From Exiguobacterium sp. SL-9 (lineage in GTDB: Bacteria; Bacillota; Bacilli; Exiguobacteriales; Exiguobacteriaceae): a DNA stretch of 64,000 nt. This document shows positions 25,285 to 34,778 of the stretch, one piece after another; the first letter of the stretch is position 1, and each line of letters starts with the position of its first letter. Both the position numbers and the translations under genes were made by a program. Location: NCBI RefSeq assembly GCF_004336985.1, contig NZ_SJUO01000006.1, positions 1 to 64,000 of the forward strand. The letters run 5' to 3'. The notes beneath the pieces were generated by a model. That model did no database searches. It was not told the origin of the DNA and was given only the letters and a program-made list of their open reading frames with translations.

Positions 25285-25758
25285 ATGGCCAAGAAGGAAA
25301 AACAACCGTACCATATCGTCACGTTCACGTTTCCAGAGGAGTCCATCTCGTATCAAGCGTTCAGCAAGTTGAAAAAGTATCACGCCGAAGGGCTCGTCGG
25401 GTTCGAACAACTCGTCGTCATCAAGCGTGAAGACAACGGGGCCTTCTCGTTCGAGGACGCTGTCCAACTGACACCGACGAACAAGTCGACGAAAGGTGCC
25501 TTGATCGGGATGGCGGTCGGGATTCTCGGCGGACCGTTCGGGATTCTGTTCGGGACGCTCACAGGCGGACTCATCGGAGGGACGAAAGATTTGAAACACG
25601 TCCAAAGTATTCAAGAGACGTTCAAGCGGACGGTCGGGAATATCGAGCCCGGTCAGACCGGGGTAATGGCAATCGGGGAAGAGTTCGATCACTCGGTGCT
25701 CGATGGACTCGCGACGGAACTCGGCGGGACGGTGACGCGGACGGACGAAGAACTGTGA
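25285..25758 (+). CDS. DUF1269-type protein with glycine-rich hairpin
   Basis: The 157-residue protein has an alpha-beta N-terminal part, a Gly-rich hydrophobic hairpin at about 75-105 that may insert into the membrane, and an EEFDHSVLDGLATELGG end, the layout of DUF1269 proteins. ATG 25285 has AAAGGAGGAG. It is in an operon with the next gene (16 nt gap). Function unknown. Confidence 0.7.
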   Translation: MAKKEKQPYHIVTFTFPEESISYQAFSKLKKYHAEGLVGFEQLVVIKREDNGAFSFEDAVQLTPTNKSTKGALIGMAVGILGGPFGILFGTLTGGLIGGTKDLKHVQSIQETFKRTVGNIEPGQTGVMAIGEEFDHSVLDGLATELGGTVTRTDEEL

Positions 25759-25774
25759 AGGGGAGTCGGTATAC

Positions 25775-26359
25775 ATGAAGATTGGTATTTTAGGGGCAGG
25801 GAAAGTCGGGCGGACGCTCGGACGCAAGTTCGAGGACGTCGGTTATGAAGTATTGTACGGGACGCGCTCGGAGCGCGAGGGGACGATGTCGCTCCAGGAA
25901 GTGGCGTCGAACGCGCAAATCCTTTTATTGACGACGCCGTTCGCGGCGGCCGTCGATTTGATTCAATCACTTCGAGACTTGGACGATAAGATCGTCATCG
26001 ACGTGACGAATCCGATCGCCAAAGAGTTCGATTCCGTCGAGCGACCGGAAGGGAAATCAGGGGCCGAGCATCTGCAGGAACTTGCGCCGCACGTCCGCAT
26101 CGTCAAGGCGTTCAATCAGACCGGCGTCGAGAACTTGGAGAACCCGAACATGTCGATGATGTTCATCGCCGGAGACGAGCAAGAATCGGTCCGAGCCGTT
26201 CAAGACCTTGCCTCGAAAATCGGCTTCGACGCCCATACGCTCCGTCACTTGAAGTTGGCGCGTGAGCTTGAGTCGCTCGCGTGGCTGTGGATCCATTACG
26301 CGACGAAAGAACGGAAGCACCGCAACTTCGCGTTCTATTTGAAAGAGAATAGCTTCTAA
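25775..26359 (+). CDS. NAD(P)-binding reductase, F420/NADP oxidoreductase-like
   Basis: The 194-residue Rossmann protein has GILGAGKVGRTLGRKFEDVG at residues 3-22 and the DVTNPIAKEFD and VRIVKAFNQTG motifs of the NADPH:F420 oxidoreductase-like family. In Bacilli, which mostly lack F420, such proteins act on other substrates, so the reaction is unknown. The end SLAWLWIHYATKERK resembles family members. Confidence 0.8.
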   Translation: MKIGILGAGKVGRTLGRKFEDVGYEVLYGTRSEREGTMSLQEVASNAQILLLTTPFAAAVDLIQSLRDLDDKIVIDVTNPIAKEFDSVERPEGKSGAEHLQELAPHVRIVKAFNQTGVENLENPNMSMMFIAGDEQESVRAVQDLASKIGFDAHTLRHLKLARELESLAWLWIHYATKERKHRNFAFYLKENSF

Positions 26360-26363
26360 TAGA

Positions 26364-26397
26364 AAAGACGGTCACGCGTTGGCGTGACCGTCTGGTC
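26364..26397 (+). terminator. Terminator
   Basis: GACGGTCACGC / GCGTGACCGTC around GTTG; T-poor on the plus strand, with AAAAG upstream that becomes CTTTT for the opposing gene. Confidence 0.65.
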
Positions 26398-26398
26398 G

Positions 26399-26758
26399 TT
26401 AAAAGGCAGCTTGACGCTCAGAGCGAGTTTTCAACGACTCGATCGTTTCGCGCTCGATCGCTTCGACTTCGCGTTGTTGCCAGCCTGGCATGAGGAACGC
26501 GTCGACGAGCGCCCAAATGCCTGCGACGAACAATCCGACGAAACCAATCAAGACGACGGTAAGGATGATTGAACCAACCGTGAGAGCCAGCATCCCAAGG
26601 GCACTACCTGTCTTTTTAAAGTAGAAACGGTGTGCGCCGAAACCGCCGAGGAAGAACCAAAGCAAGTACGCGACGACGAGATTGCGTTTCTTTTTCTCGA
26701 CTTCGCTGTTGACGAGGAGCATTTCCTCCGTCGTTAAATCGATACGTGAATAATTCAT
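26399..26758 (-). CDS. TM2 domain membrane protein
   Basis: The 119-residue protein carries the TM2 motif LLWFFLGGFGAHRFYFKKTGSA (two helices joined by a short charged turn) at about 32-80, preceded by a charged cytoplasmic helix and followed by a Glu/Arg-rich tail. The start MNYSRIDLT (26758) is preceded by AGAAGG. Function of the domain is unclear. Confidence 0.8.
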   Translation of the reverse strand: MNYSRIDLTTEEMLLVNSEVEKKKRNLVVAYLLWFFLGGFGAHRFYFKKTGSALGMLALTVGSIILTVVLIGFVGLFVAGIWALVDAFLMPGWQQREVEAIERETIESLKTRSERQAAF

Positions 26759-26876
26759 GATGGGATGTGCCTTCTTTCTGAGAATTGATATAATGAATGC
26801 AGTCTTTAGTGTACCGGGAAACGAATGAATTCCCATGATTTTCTATTTATTTTTTTTGAAAGCGAGGAATGAGACA

Positions 26877-27035
26877 ATGGGTTTTGCGATTGTGACGTTC
26901 ATCGTCGCGTTTATTCACGTCATCGCGGGAGCGGTCGTGCTACATAAATATCCGCAATATAAGTCGATTGCCATCAGTGTAATCGTGCTCGGTTTCTTAT
27001 ATGGGGTGTTGACGGTTGGGTTCATTGTGTTATGA
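26877..27035 (+). CDS. Small two-helix membrane protein
   Basis: The 52-residue protein has two hydrophobic helices with a short KYPQYK turn. ATG 26877 has GCGAGGA about 8 nt upstream. Its stop overlaps the next start (ATGA), so the two are coupled. No recognised family. Confidence 0.6.
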   Translation: MGFAIVTFIVAFIHVIAGAVVLHKYPQYKSIAISVIVLGFLYGVLTVGFIVL

Positions 27036-27445
27036 AAAAATCATCAACGATGCTTCGTATTCGGGGGAAGTACTCGAATCAGGATGTATTAAAACTAGGG
27101 ACGGGTGTTATGCTCGGATTTGTCGTAGTGGAGCTGCTGCTCGGGGACATGCCTCAAGGTACTTTGATGTCGTTCGCGTTAGTCCTCTATTACTGGCGCC
27201 GTGACGTGGCGTATGCACAAGGTGACGCGAAAGGGAAGGCCATCGGGGAACAGGCAAGTACGTTCACGCTTCGTGCCGTGATTGTTGCCTTGATGATTGG
27301 TTTCTTCATCTCATTCCGTGTGGACACGGTTGACTATTCGTTGCGGGCGCTCATGCATTACGGGTTGGCGTTCATATTTGGTTTGAAAGGCTTTGGTCTT
27401 TGGTTTTTTCAAGACCTCGAACCTTCTACCGAACGTCACGTATAA
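27032..27445 (+). CDS. Four-helix membrane protein of unknown function
   Basis: The 137-residue protein has four hydrophobic helices (about 22-37, 42-56, 81-98, 106-127) and the pattern ALMHYGLAFIFGLKGFGLWFF at its end. The last two helices resemble those of the protein at 29113, so they may be distant relatives. It is coupled to the preceding small gene. Confidence 0.6.
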   Translation: MKKSSTMLRIRGKYSNQDVLKLGTGVMLGFVVVELLLGDMPQGTLMSFALVLYYWRRDVAYAQGDAKGKAIGEQASTFTLRAVIVALMIGFFISFRVDTVDYSLRALMHYGLAFIFGLKGFGLWFFQDLEPSTERHV

Positions 27446-27572
27446 CATAGCGGTAAGACCTGGCCGACGCGATATTTTCTGTTTGTATTCTTAAGCTTAT
27501 TTGATGCAGACAAGCTAACGATAACGATGCTACTATGGCATCAATTTTATCCACGCGTTGAAAGGGATTTAC

Positions 27573-27632
27573 ATGATGAATGAGTGTCACGACTTCGAGA
27601 CCGGTCAGGCGAAAGCCTGACCGGTCTTTGGT
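27573..27632 (+). terminator. Hairpin in the 27446-27705 gap, with a 15-codon ORF
   Basis: A 13-bp perfect stem (AGACCGGTCAGGC / GCCTGACCGGTCT, GAAA loop, 27598-27627) is followed by only a short T stretch. A 15-codon ORF (27573-27620, AAGGGA site) runs into the stem. The rest of the 260-nt gap shows no gene. The stem is most simply a terminator; the mini-ORF is probably chance. Confidence 0.55.
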
Positions 27633-27705
27633 TGAAGTTCCGCTATAACGTGAATAGGACAAAGAGTGCTGTTATTGTCTGCATTAGAATGGAAGGAGTT
27701 TTGTT

Positions 27706-28680
27706 ATGTGTACAGCAATCACGTACGCTCCGCACGCCCACTACTTCGGCAGAAACTTAGACTTGAACGTGTCCTATCACGAGCAAGTGACGATCACGCC
27801 CCGACACTATCCGTTCAACTTCAGACGGATGGGCGAGAATGCGAACCATTACGCAATGATCGGAATGGCGACCGTCGTTGAAGACTACCCGCTCTATTAC
27901 GAGGCGACGAATGAGAAGGGACTGAGCATGGCGGGGTTGAACTTCCCGGGGAATGCCGTGTTCAAGCCGGAAGTCGACGGACGAGACAACGTCTCCCCGT
28001 TCGAGTTCATTCCGTGGATCCTCGGACAATGCGCGACGATTGAGGAAGTGAAAGAACGACTGGCGACGATTCATCTGGTCAATCTCAATTTCAGCGACGC
28101 GCTTCCACTTCACCCGCTACACTGGATCATTGCCGATAAGCAGGAATCAATTGTCGTCGAGCCGATGGCGGACGGATTGCGCGTGTACGACAATCCAGTC
28201 GGGGTTTTGACGAACAATCCGTCGTTCGAGTATCAACTGTTCAATCTGAATGATTATCGCCACGTCTCGACGAAACTGCCGGCCAATACGTTCGCGCCGA
28301 CATTGAACCTCGATGCCTATTGTCTCGGGTTAGGCGGGCAAGGCTTACCGGGTGACTTATCGTCGACGTCACGCTTCGTCCGGGCGACGTTCGCGACCTT
28401 CAATTCGATTTGTGAACCGACCGAGGCGTCCGCGGTCGGACAATTTTTCAAACTGTTGGATACGGTGCTGCAAACGCGTGGCTTGAACGAGGCCGAAGAC
28501 GGGACGTACGAGTACACGATCTATTCCTCATGTTGTAATGTCGATGAGGGCATCTATTACTATCGGACGTATGACAATAACCAAATCACGGCCGTGTCAC
28601 TATTTAATGAACCGTTAGACAGTGAGCGGTTGATCACGTATCACCTACAACATGAGCAACAAATTCATTACGAAAATTGA
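27706..28680 (+). CDS. Choloylglycine hydrolase family (bile salt hydrolase / penicillin V acylase)
   Basis: The 324-residue Ntn hydrolase exposes the nucleophile Cys2 after Met removal (MCTAITY); Arg16 and Asp19 in GRNLD, the Asn in LTNNPSFEYQ and the Arg in STSRFVRA are the family's catalytic residues. Members cleave amides of bile salts, penicillin V or acyl-homoserine lactones. No signal peptide is seen. For a probably free-living organism, lactone or penicillin acylase activity is as likely as bile salt hydrolysis. Confidence 0.88.
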   Translation: MCTAITYAPHAHYFGRNLDLNVSYHEQVTITPRHYPFNFRRMGENANHYAMIGMATVVEDYPLYYEATNEKGLSMAGLNFPGNAVFKPEVDGRDNVSPFEFIPWILGQCATIEEVKERLATIHLVNLNFSDALPLHPLHWIIADKQESIVVEPMADGLRVYDNPVGVLTNNPSFEYQLFNLNDYRHVSTKLPANTFAPTLNLDAYCLGLGGQGLPGDLSSTSRFVRATFATFNSICEPTEASAVGQFFKLLDTVLQTRGLNEAEDGTYEYTIYSSCCNVDEGIYYYRTYDNNQITAVSLFNEPLDSERLITYHLQHEQQIHYEN

Positions 28681-28681
28681 G

Positions 28682-28712
28682 AACAGCCCTCTTCGCGTGA
28701 AGAGGGCTGTGT
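28682..28712. terminator. Bidirectional terminator
   Basis: ACAGCCCTCTTC / GAAGAGGGCTGT around GCGT, between convergent genes, followed by GTTT. Confidence 0.85.
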
Positions 28713-28713
28713 T

Positions 28714-28992
28714 TCATAGCGTGTCGTTATAGAGCGGGCCCTCATCGTCCGTGCTGATTATTTTCAAATGACGCCCATCTTTCACATAGACGCTCTTATA
28801 GGCCACACGTTCACCTTCATAGAACAAGATGACGCGGTTGCCGTCGTTGTCCGTCTCGACTTTCGGTTCATACTGCGCGACATCAATCGTCTCTTCGAGC
28901 ACGCCATACTCGTCGTATGTAGACAAGTCGTCTTCGTTTGAGCAGGCGACGAGAAACAGGGACGCGACCAGCGCGAGAAATGCTTTCTTCAT
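28714..28992 (-). CDS. Small lipoprotein
   Basis: The 92-residue protein has a lipobox LVAC (Cys17) after a short hydrophobic signal; the mature part is acidic and contains repeated short strands (RVILFYEGERVAYKSVYV). A GAGA-rich site precedes the ATG. It stands alone. Function unknown. Confidence 0.75.
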   Translation of the reverse strand: MKKAFLALVASLFLVACSNEDDLSTYDEYGVLEETIDVAQYEPKVETDNDGNRVILFYEGERVAYKSVYVKDGRHLKIISTDDEGPLYNDTL

Positions 28993-29112
28993 CGTATCTC
29001 TCCTTATTTGATAGTTTACCTATCAAATATAACGTAGATTGATTTCTTTTTCAAAAACGAATGAAACTTTGATTCGTTTTCTTCGTATAGATTGAACAGA
29101 GGAGGGGACAGG

Positions 29113-29478
29113 ATGAGGGGACGTAAGATGGCAGTAGCGGTGAGTATTGGTTTAGTGGCGGCAGCCGTTCTTTTCGGTGTGTCCTCGCATGTGTTGTTTC
29201 TCATCGCGAGTGTGTTATTTTATCGGTGGCACCGACGAAAGGCCGGGCAGTATCCGACCTCTACGCGAGAGCGCCTGTTTTGGCGTTCGAGTGAGAAGAC
29301 GTGGCTCGTCGCGATTCTCGTGTTCATTGTCATCTTCTTAATCGGATTTGATGCGCCGCGCCTGACGCAATCGACACAACAGTTCGCACTGACCGCGTTG
29401 ACGTATTTGTTTGCGACGAAAGGGTTATTTTTGATGAATGAAATACATATGTACGAGCAGGAGCGGAACCAGACTTGA
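29113..29478 (+). CDS. Membrane protein of unknown function
   Basis: The 121-residue protein has four hydrophobic helices (about 7-20, 22-38, 64-80, 88-108) with an Arg-rich middle loop YRWHRRKAGQY. ATG 29113 has GAGGAGGGG upstream. The final helices (ALTALTYLFATKGLFLMNE) resemble the protein at 27032. Function unknown. Confidence 0.6.
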   Translation: MRGRKMAVAVSIGLVAAAVLFGVSSHVLFLIASVLFYRWHRRKAGQYPTSTRERLFWRSSEKTWLVAILVFIVIFLIGFDAPRLTQSTQQFALTALTYLFATKGLFLMNEIHMYEQERNQT

Positions 29479-29546
29479 ACTTTGTCAGGATGTCACCATA
29501 GATCATGGTGGAAACACCGCTCAAACTATAGAGAAGAGGTAAGATA

Positions 29547-29937
29547 ATGAGACTCACTAAAAAAATGGTTCATCGTTTTATTAATCCTGTGGCCCGTTTT
29601 GTTCGGGCTAGGTGTATGGGACGGCGAATATGCAATGAGCGTAGTCACCGGATTCGGGGTGACGTTATCGGCTTACTATGAACAGCAATTGAGCAAACTC
29701 GACAAAGAAACGAATGTGACGATTCGTGCCGCCGTCAACCAGTCACTCGTGACATGGTTCGGCGTGGGCCTCATGCTCGTGTTTATCATCGGCGTCTTTT
29801 TCTTTGATGAGCCACGGGTGCCGTTGCTGGATACGATTTATCTCGTTCTAGGTATCGGATTGACGCTCAACGGTTTGTTCATTCGGAGCGCGTATCGAGA
29901 CGGGCTGAGCGATACGTCCAACGCGATTCGACACTAA
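29547..29937 (+). pseudogene. Membrane protein gene with a frameshift at an A7 tract
   Basis: ATG 29547 has a good AAGAGGT site, but the frame it opens closes after about 45 codons. If one A is removed from the seven-A run at 29559-29565, the frame joins a long ORF (to 29937) and yields a continuous protein of about 129 residues, starting MRLTKKW and continuing through a first hydrophobic helix and three more helices. The frame downstream has no start with a site. It may be a real pseudogene, a phase-variable gene, or a sequencing error. Confidence 0.6.
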
Positions 29938-29966
29938 AAAAGACCAAGCTGCACGCTTGGTCTTTT
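29938..29966. terminator. Bidirectional terminator
   Basis: AAAAAGACCAAGC / GCTTGGTCTTTT around TGCAC, between convergent genes. Confidence 0.88.
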
Positions 29967-29968
29967 CG

Positions 29969-30187
29969 TTATGCCGATTTATCGGTCTTTTCTTTTTTCG
30001 CTTTTCGGGCGAGCGTTAAAATCTGATACACCTTGAAGAAGTCATACGCGGCTACGGCGATGATGAAGTACGTCCAGAAGCTGAAGCCGTACTCTTGCAC
30101 CGAGTAGTAAGCGAGGACGGTGAACAGAATCCCGAATGAGAGACTGAACAAAAACATTACTTTTAAGTGTCGCGGCATCAATGCCAC
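29969..30187 (-). CDS. ydiK: YdiK-like small membrane protein (DUF4305)
   Basis: The 72-residue protein has two hydrophobic helices (about 12-29 and 38-56) and a basic tail. The YYSVQEYGFSFWTYFIIAVAAYDF pattern and its place directly upstream of groES together with a CPBP gene match ydiK of B. subtilis. It is transcribed after the CPBP gene (7 nt gap). Function unknown. Confidence 0.7.
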   Translation of the reverse strand: MALMPRHLKVMFLFSLSFGILFTVLAYYSVQEYGFSFWTYFIIAVAAYDFFKVYQILTLARKAKKEKTDKSA

Positions 30188-30194
30188 CTCATTT

Positions 30195-30890
30195 CTACAT
30201 TAAGAATAATACGACCATGACGAGCGCGTTGTTGAATGCGTGAATCGCGATTGGCACGATCAAGCGACGCGTCTTGGCGTATGCGACCGTGAAGGCGAAG
30301 CTCATCGCCACGTAAACGAGAATCTTGTTGTCGCCATGGATGAACGCGAACAAGAGCGAGCTGACCGCAAACGCAATCCAGAACCCGAAGCGGGCGCTCA
30401 AGTTACCGAACAAGATATGACGGAAGAGGATTTCTTCCATAATCGGGCCGAGCAAGACGACCGAGAGCGTCATGACCGGGACGAGTCGGACGATATCCGC
30501 GATTTGTTCGGTGTTTTGAGACCCCATGACGTCACCGGAGATCCACGTCTCAATCAAGTTGGCGACGATGACAAGCCCGTACTGCATGAGAATCCCGAGC
30601 CCGATCCATTTGACCGTGTCGTTCAAGTTCGACTGGATCCCTTGTTGCTTATACAGCTTCAAGTCGGGACGAAGCAGGAAGAGCGAGATGACGATCGTCA
30701 AGCTGAATCCGATGGCGAACCAGAGTCCGGTTGCCGTCGGCGTGATCCATTCCGGACGCACTATGCTAATCAATACCGGAAAGAATTGAACAAACGCGTA
30801 GAGTAGAATCGGGATGATATGCCGAATCCGAATGTTAGGCGCCATCGAAAAACGGGTATTTATCGATTGGTTTGAGTTTAGTGTAGCCAA
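30195..30890 (-). CDS. ydiL: CPBP family intramembrane protease, YdiL-like
   Basis: The 231-residue, roughly seven-helix protein has the CPBP (Abi/CAAX) motifs EEILFR near 153-158, FAFIHG and the later HAFNNAL. These Glu and His residues form the intramembrane protease site. It starts with TTG at 30890 (AAGGA 8 nt upstream); a later ATG has no site. The order ydiL-groES is kept from Bacillus, though here ydiL-ydiK are on the opposite strand to groES. Confidence 0.82.
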   Translation of the reverse strand: MATLNSNQSINTRFSMAPNIRIRHIIPILLYAFVQFFPVLISIVRPEWITPTATGLWFAIGFSLTIVISLFLLRPDLKLYKQQGIQSNLNDTVKWIGLGILMQYGLVIVANLIETWISGDVMGSQNTEQIADIVRLVPVMTLSVVLLGPIMEEILFRHILFGNLSARFGFWIAFAVSSLLFAFIHGDNKILVYVAMSFAFTVAYAKTRRLIVPIAIHAFNNALVMVVLFLM

Positions 30891-30990
30891 TTGAACACGT
30901 CCTTATTCCTAAGAGTCAACGTTCCTTTTAACCATTGTAACAAATAAGGTCTCTTGACCGCGAGTGGGAGCATTTTTTCGATGTTCCCGC

Positions 30991-31019
30991 TTGCATTTTC
31001 AGGCGTCTCATACTACACT
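30991..31019 (+). promoter_or_regulatory. Promoter of groES-groEL
   Basis: TTGCAT at 30991-30996, a 17-nt spacer and TACACT at 31014-31019; the start falls just before the CIRCE operator. Confidence 0.7.
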
Positions 31020-31027
31020 AATCAATG

Positions 31028-31054
31028 TTAGCACTCCATTTTGATGAGTGCTAA
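31028..31054. promoter_or_regulatory. CIRCE operator (HrcA site)
   Basis: TTAGCACTC-N9-GAGTGCTAA is a perfect match to the CIRCE consensus. HrcA, encoded outside the window, binds it and represses groESL until heat shock. Confidence 0.97.
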
Positions 31055-31103
31055 AACTTACGATTCAACGATACATCATTCATATTCGGAGGAGGTTTTT
31101 TCT

Positions 31104-31388
31104 ATGTTAAAACCACTAGGCGATCGCGTCATCATCGAAGTCGTGGAGAAAGAAGAAAAGACGATCGGAGGCATCGTGCTTCCTGACACGGCGAAAGAAA
31201 AGCCGCAACAAGGACGCGTCCTCGCAGTCGGTACAGGCCGCGTCACGGACCAAGGTGAGCGAATCGCGCTCGACGTCAAAGAAAATGATTTGGTCATCTA
31301 CTCGAAGTACGCGGGTACCGAAGTGAAGCATGAAGGCAAAGAATACTTAATCGTTCGAGAGAGCGACATTCTCGCAATCGTAGGCTAA
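31104..31388 (+). CDS. groES: Co-chaperonin GroES
   Basis: The 94-residue protein has the GroES pattern [13 protein letters not shown], the mobile loop [19 protein letters not shown] and the C-terminal [18 protein letters not shown] 31104 follows GGAGGAGG. It caps the GroEL ring. First gene of the CIRCE-controlled operon. Confidence 0.97.
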   Translation: MLKPLGDRVIIEVVEKEEKTIGGIVLPDTAKEKPQQGRVLAVGTGRVTDQGERIALDVKENDLVIYSKYAGTEVKHEGKEYLIVRESDILAIVG

Positions 31389-31427
31389 GACTCACCATTT
31401 TTCAAAAACTTTTCTAGGGGGAAATGA

Positions 31428-33071
<1,644 letters not shown>

Positions 33072-33081
33072 GTTTATAATT

Positions 33082-33121
33082 GACGTTGAACCTGTGAAGA
33101 TGGGTTCAGCGTTTTTTTTTT
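33082..33121 (+). terminator. Terminator of groES-groEL
   Basis: GACGTTGAACC pairs with GGGTTCAGCGTT (one G-T type pair) and is followed by nine Ts. Confidence 0.88.
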
Positions 33122-33152
33122 GGAGTAAATTAACTATAGATGGAGGAATATC

Positions 33153-33202
33153 AGAAATGCCTTTATCAAAAATATGGTAAAATTTTTGATAAAGGCATTT
33201 CT
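33153..33202. repeat. Long perfect inverted repeat at the cassette boundary
   Basis: Two perfect 21-nt arms (33153-33173 and 33182-33202, the first beginning AGAAATGCC) are separated by 8 nt. There is no T run after it, so it is not a standard terminator. It lies between the groEL terminator and the first gene of the AT-rich cassette and could be an mRNA hairpin, operator or scar of insertion. Confidence 0.85.
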
Positions 33203-33288
33203 AGTTATCAGTATTCAATTAAGTAAAATAAACAGAATAAATTTTTTAATACTTTAATTTTTTTAGAAATTCTAAGGGAGTAAAGCGC

Positions 33289-33942
33289 ATGTTTAATACT
33301 GAGAAAGAATTAGTAGATAGTTTTGTGTTGCATGAAAGTAAAAAGAAGGATACTAAGATTTTTGTAGAATTAGAAACAAATTATGGACGTCCAGATATTG
33401 TAGTAGTTAAATATCATCCACATATAATAGAAAAACGAATTGAAAAAAATTATGATGGTCCATTTTCAAGAATCCATAGTTACGCTTTAACTTTTTTGTA
33501 TAATAAAAGATGGATACGAACGGAAAAACTTAGAGAATTTTTGAATGTTAATGAAAATCAAATATCTAAAATTGTTATTAATTTAGAAAGTAGAGGATTA
33601 ATTGAAAAAAAAAGTCATTTAATTAAAATAAAAAAGAATGAAGATATTTTAGCTATAAAGAGTATTAAGTGTGTCGAAGCAAAGTTAACGAACTGGAAGT
33701 ATGTCGTTGAACAAGCGGAAAGACATCTATGGTTTACAAATGAATCATTAGTATTACTTCCTACATTATCTGAAGATATTTTATTTAAATGTGAAGAATT
33801 ATGCAAAAAAACGGGGGTAAATTTAATTGTTTCTGGTAACAAGGAGATAACTACAAAAGTATATACTAATAACAAAAAACTCATTAATACCCCTCTGTTA
33901 TGGGAAATTAACGAACGACTTATAAAGGAGTTAAAAAAATGA
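33289..33942 (+). CDS. PD-(D/E)XK nuclease-like protein with inserted winged helix
   Basis: The 217-residue protein is very Lys/Ile/Asn-rich. Residues 24-40 (ELETNYGRPDIVVV, Asp36) and 126-145 (VEAKLTNWKYVVEQA, Glu130-x-Lys132, Gln142) look like the split active site of a PD-(D/E)XK nuclease fold. The segment between them (~60-115) reads like a winged helix (LREFLNVNENQISKIVINLESRGLIEK). The fold assignment is by motif only. It overlaps the kinase gene by 4 nt and has a TAAGGGAG-type site. Low GC marks it as foreign. Confidence 0.6.
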   Translation: MFNTEKELVDSFVLHESKKKDTKIFVELETNYGRPDIVVVKYHPHIIEKRIEKNYDGPFSRIHSYALTFLYNKRWIRTEKLREFLNVNENQISKIVINLESRGLIEKKSHLIKIKKNEDILAIKSIKCVEAKLTNWKYVVEQAERHLWFTNESLVLLPTLSEDILFKCEELCKKTGVNLIVSGNKEITTKVYTNNKKLINTPLLWEINERLIKELKK

Positions 33943-34760
33943 ATGAGGCGATATTACGACAGAAAATCTCATCTGAGTTTGAAGGAATAAACCTTTTAGA
34001 AAAAATAGGAGAAGGGGGTCAAAAAATAGTTTTTAAATGTGAAAACGGAAATTCTTTTCATGTTATGAAGTTAATAAAAATTAATGAAGCTCATTCCTTA
34101 CTTCGAGCCAAGAGAGAGTTAGATATAGCAGAAACTCTAAAATCTTCTTACTTTCCTGAAGTATATAATCATGGTGAAATTGAGATTGGGGCAGATAGTT
34201 ACTTGTATGTAATTGAAGAATTTGTAGAAGGAGATAGCTTAAGAAATTACATATTAAAACAGGGTTATGAGTTTAAAGAGGTTTTAAATATAGGCATCAA
34301 TCTATTGAAGGCACTTGAATTAGTTCACTCTAAACAGTTGGTTCATCGTGATATTAAGCCTGAGAATATAATTATACATAACAATAAAATTACTTTACTA
34401 GATTTTGGTATTGCTAGAGATTTGACTAAAGAATCTCTCACCGCAGACATTGCTTTTTGGGGGCCGATGACAATAGGATATGCTGCGCCAGAACAAATAT
34501 TGAATCAAAAAAAAATAATTTGTAACAGAACCGATATTTTTTCTTGGGGAGTGTTAATGTGCGAGTTAAGTACAGGTATTCATCCGTTTCGAAAAGATGG
34601 TCTGTCCAATATGGAAGTCATTGAAAATACTTTGAAATTGAAAGTTCCTAAATTAGAAACTCCAAATGAGACGTTCAATAATTTAGTTTTTAAAAGTATG
34701 AATAAAGAATTACATCGTAGACCCATAAGCGTCACCAAAATAATTGAAAAACTGAATTGA
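33939..34760 (+). CDS. Soluble Ser/Thr protein kinase of Hanks type
   Basis: The 273-residue kinase domain is complete: Gly-rich loop GEGGQKIVF (24-32), Lys44, Glu60, catalytic HRDIKPEN (136-143), DFG (155-157), APE (183-185) and TDIFSWG (~197-203). There is no transmembrane helix or PASTA domain, unlike the housekeeping PrkC. It shares the AT-rich codon use of its two neighbours and is coupled to the first by ATGA. Likely a regulator or effector of the cassette. Confidence 0.9.
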   Translation: MNEAILRQKISSEFEGINLLEKIGEGGQKIVFKCENGNSFHVMKLIKINEAHSLLRAKRELDIAETLKSSYFPEVYNHGEIEIGADSYLYVIEEFVEGDSLRNYILKQGYEFKEVLNIGINLLKALELVHSKQLVHRDIKPENIIIHNNKITLLDFGIARDLTKESLTADIAFWGPMTIGYAAPEQILNQKKIICNRTDIFSWGVLMCELSTGIHPFRKDGLSNMEVIENTLKLKVPKLETPNETFNNLVFKSMNKELHRRPISVTKIIEKLN

Positions 34761-34778
34761 ATAGAGAGGCTGAGTGAA

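Noticed and set aside
27573-27620. 15-codon ORF with an AAGGGA site
   Set aside because: It runs into a terminator-like stem, has no hydrophobic or conserved character and no downstream gene under obvious control.
30960-30994. Imperfect 14-bp inverted repeat just before groES
   Set aside because: It needs several G-T pairs, overlaps the -35 element and is in no transcript I can define; the CIRCE site explains the regulation.
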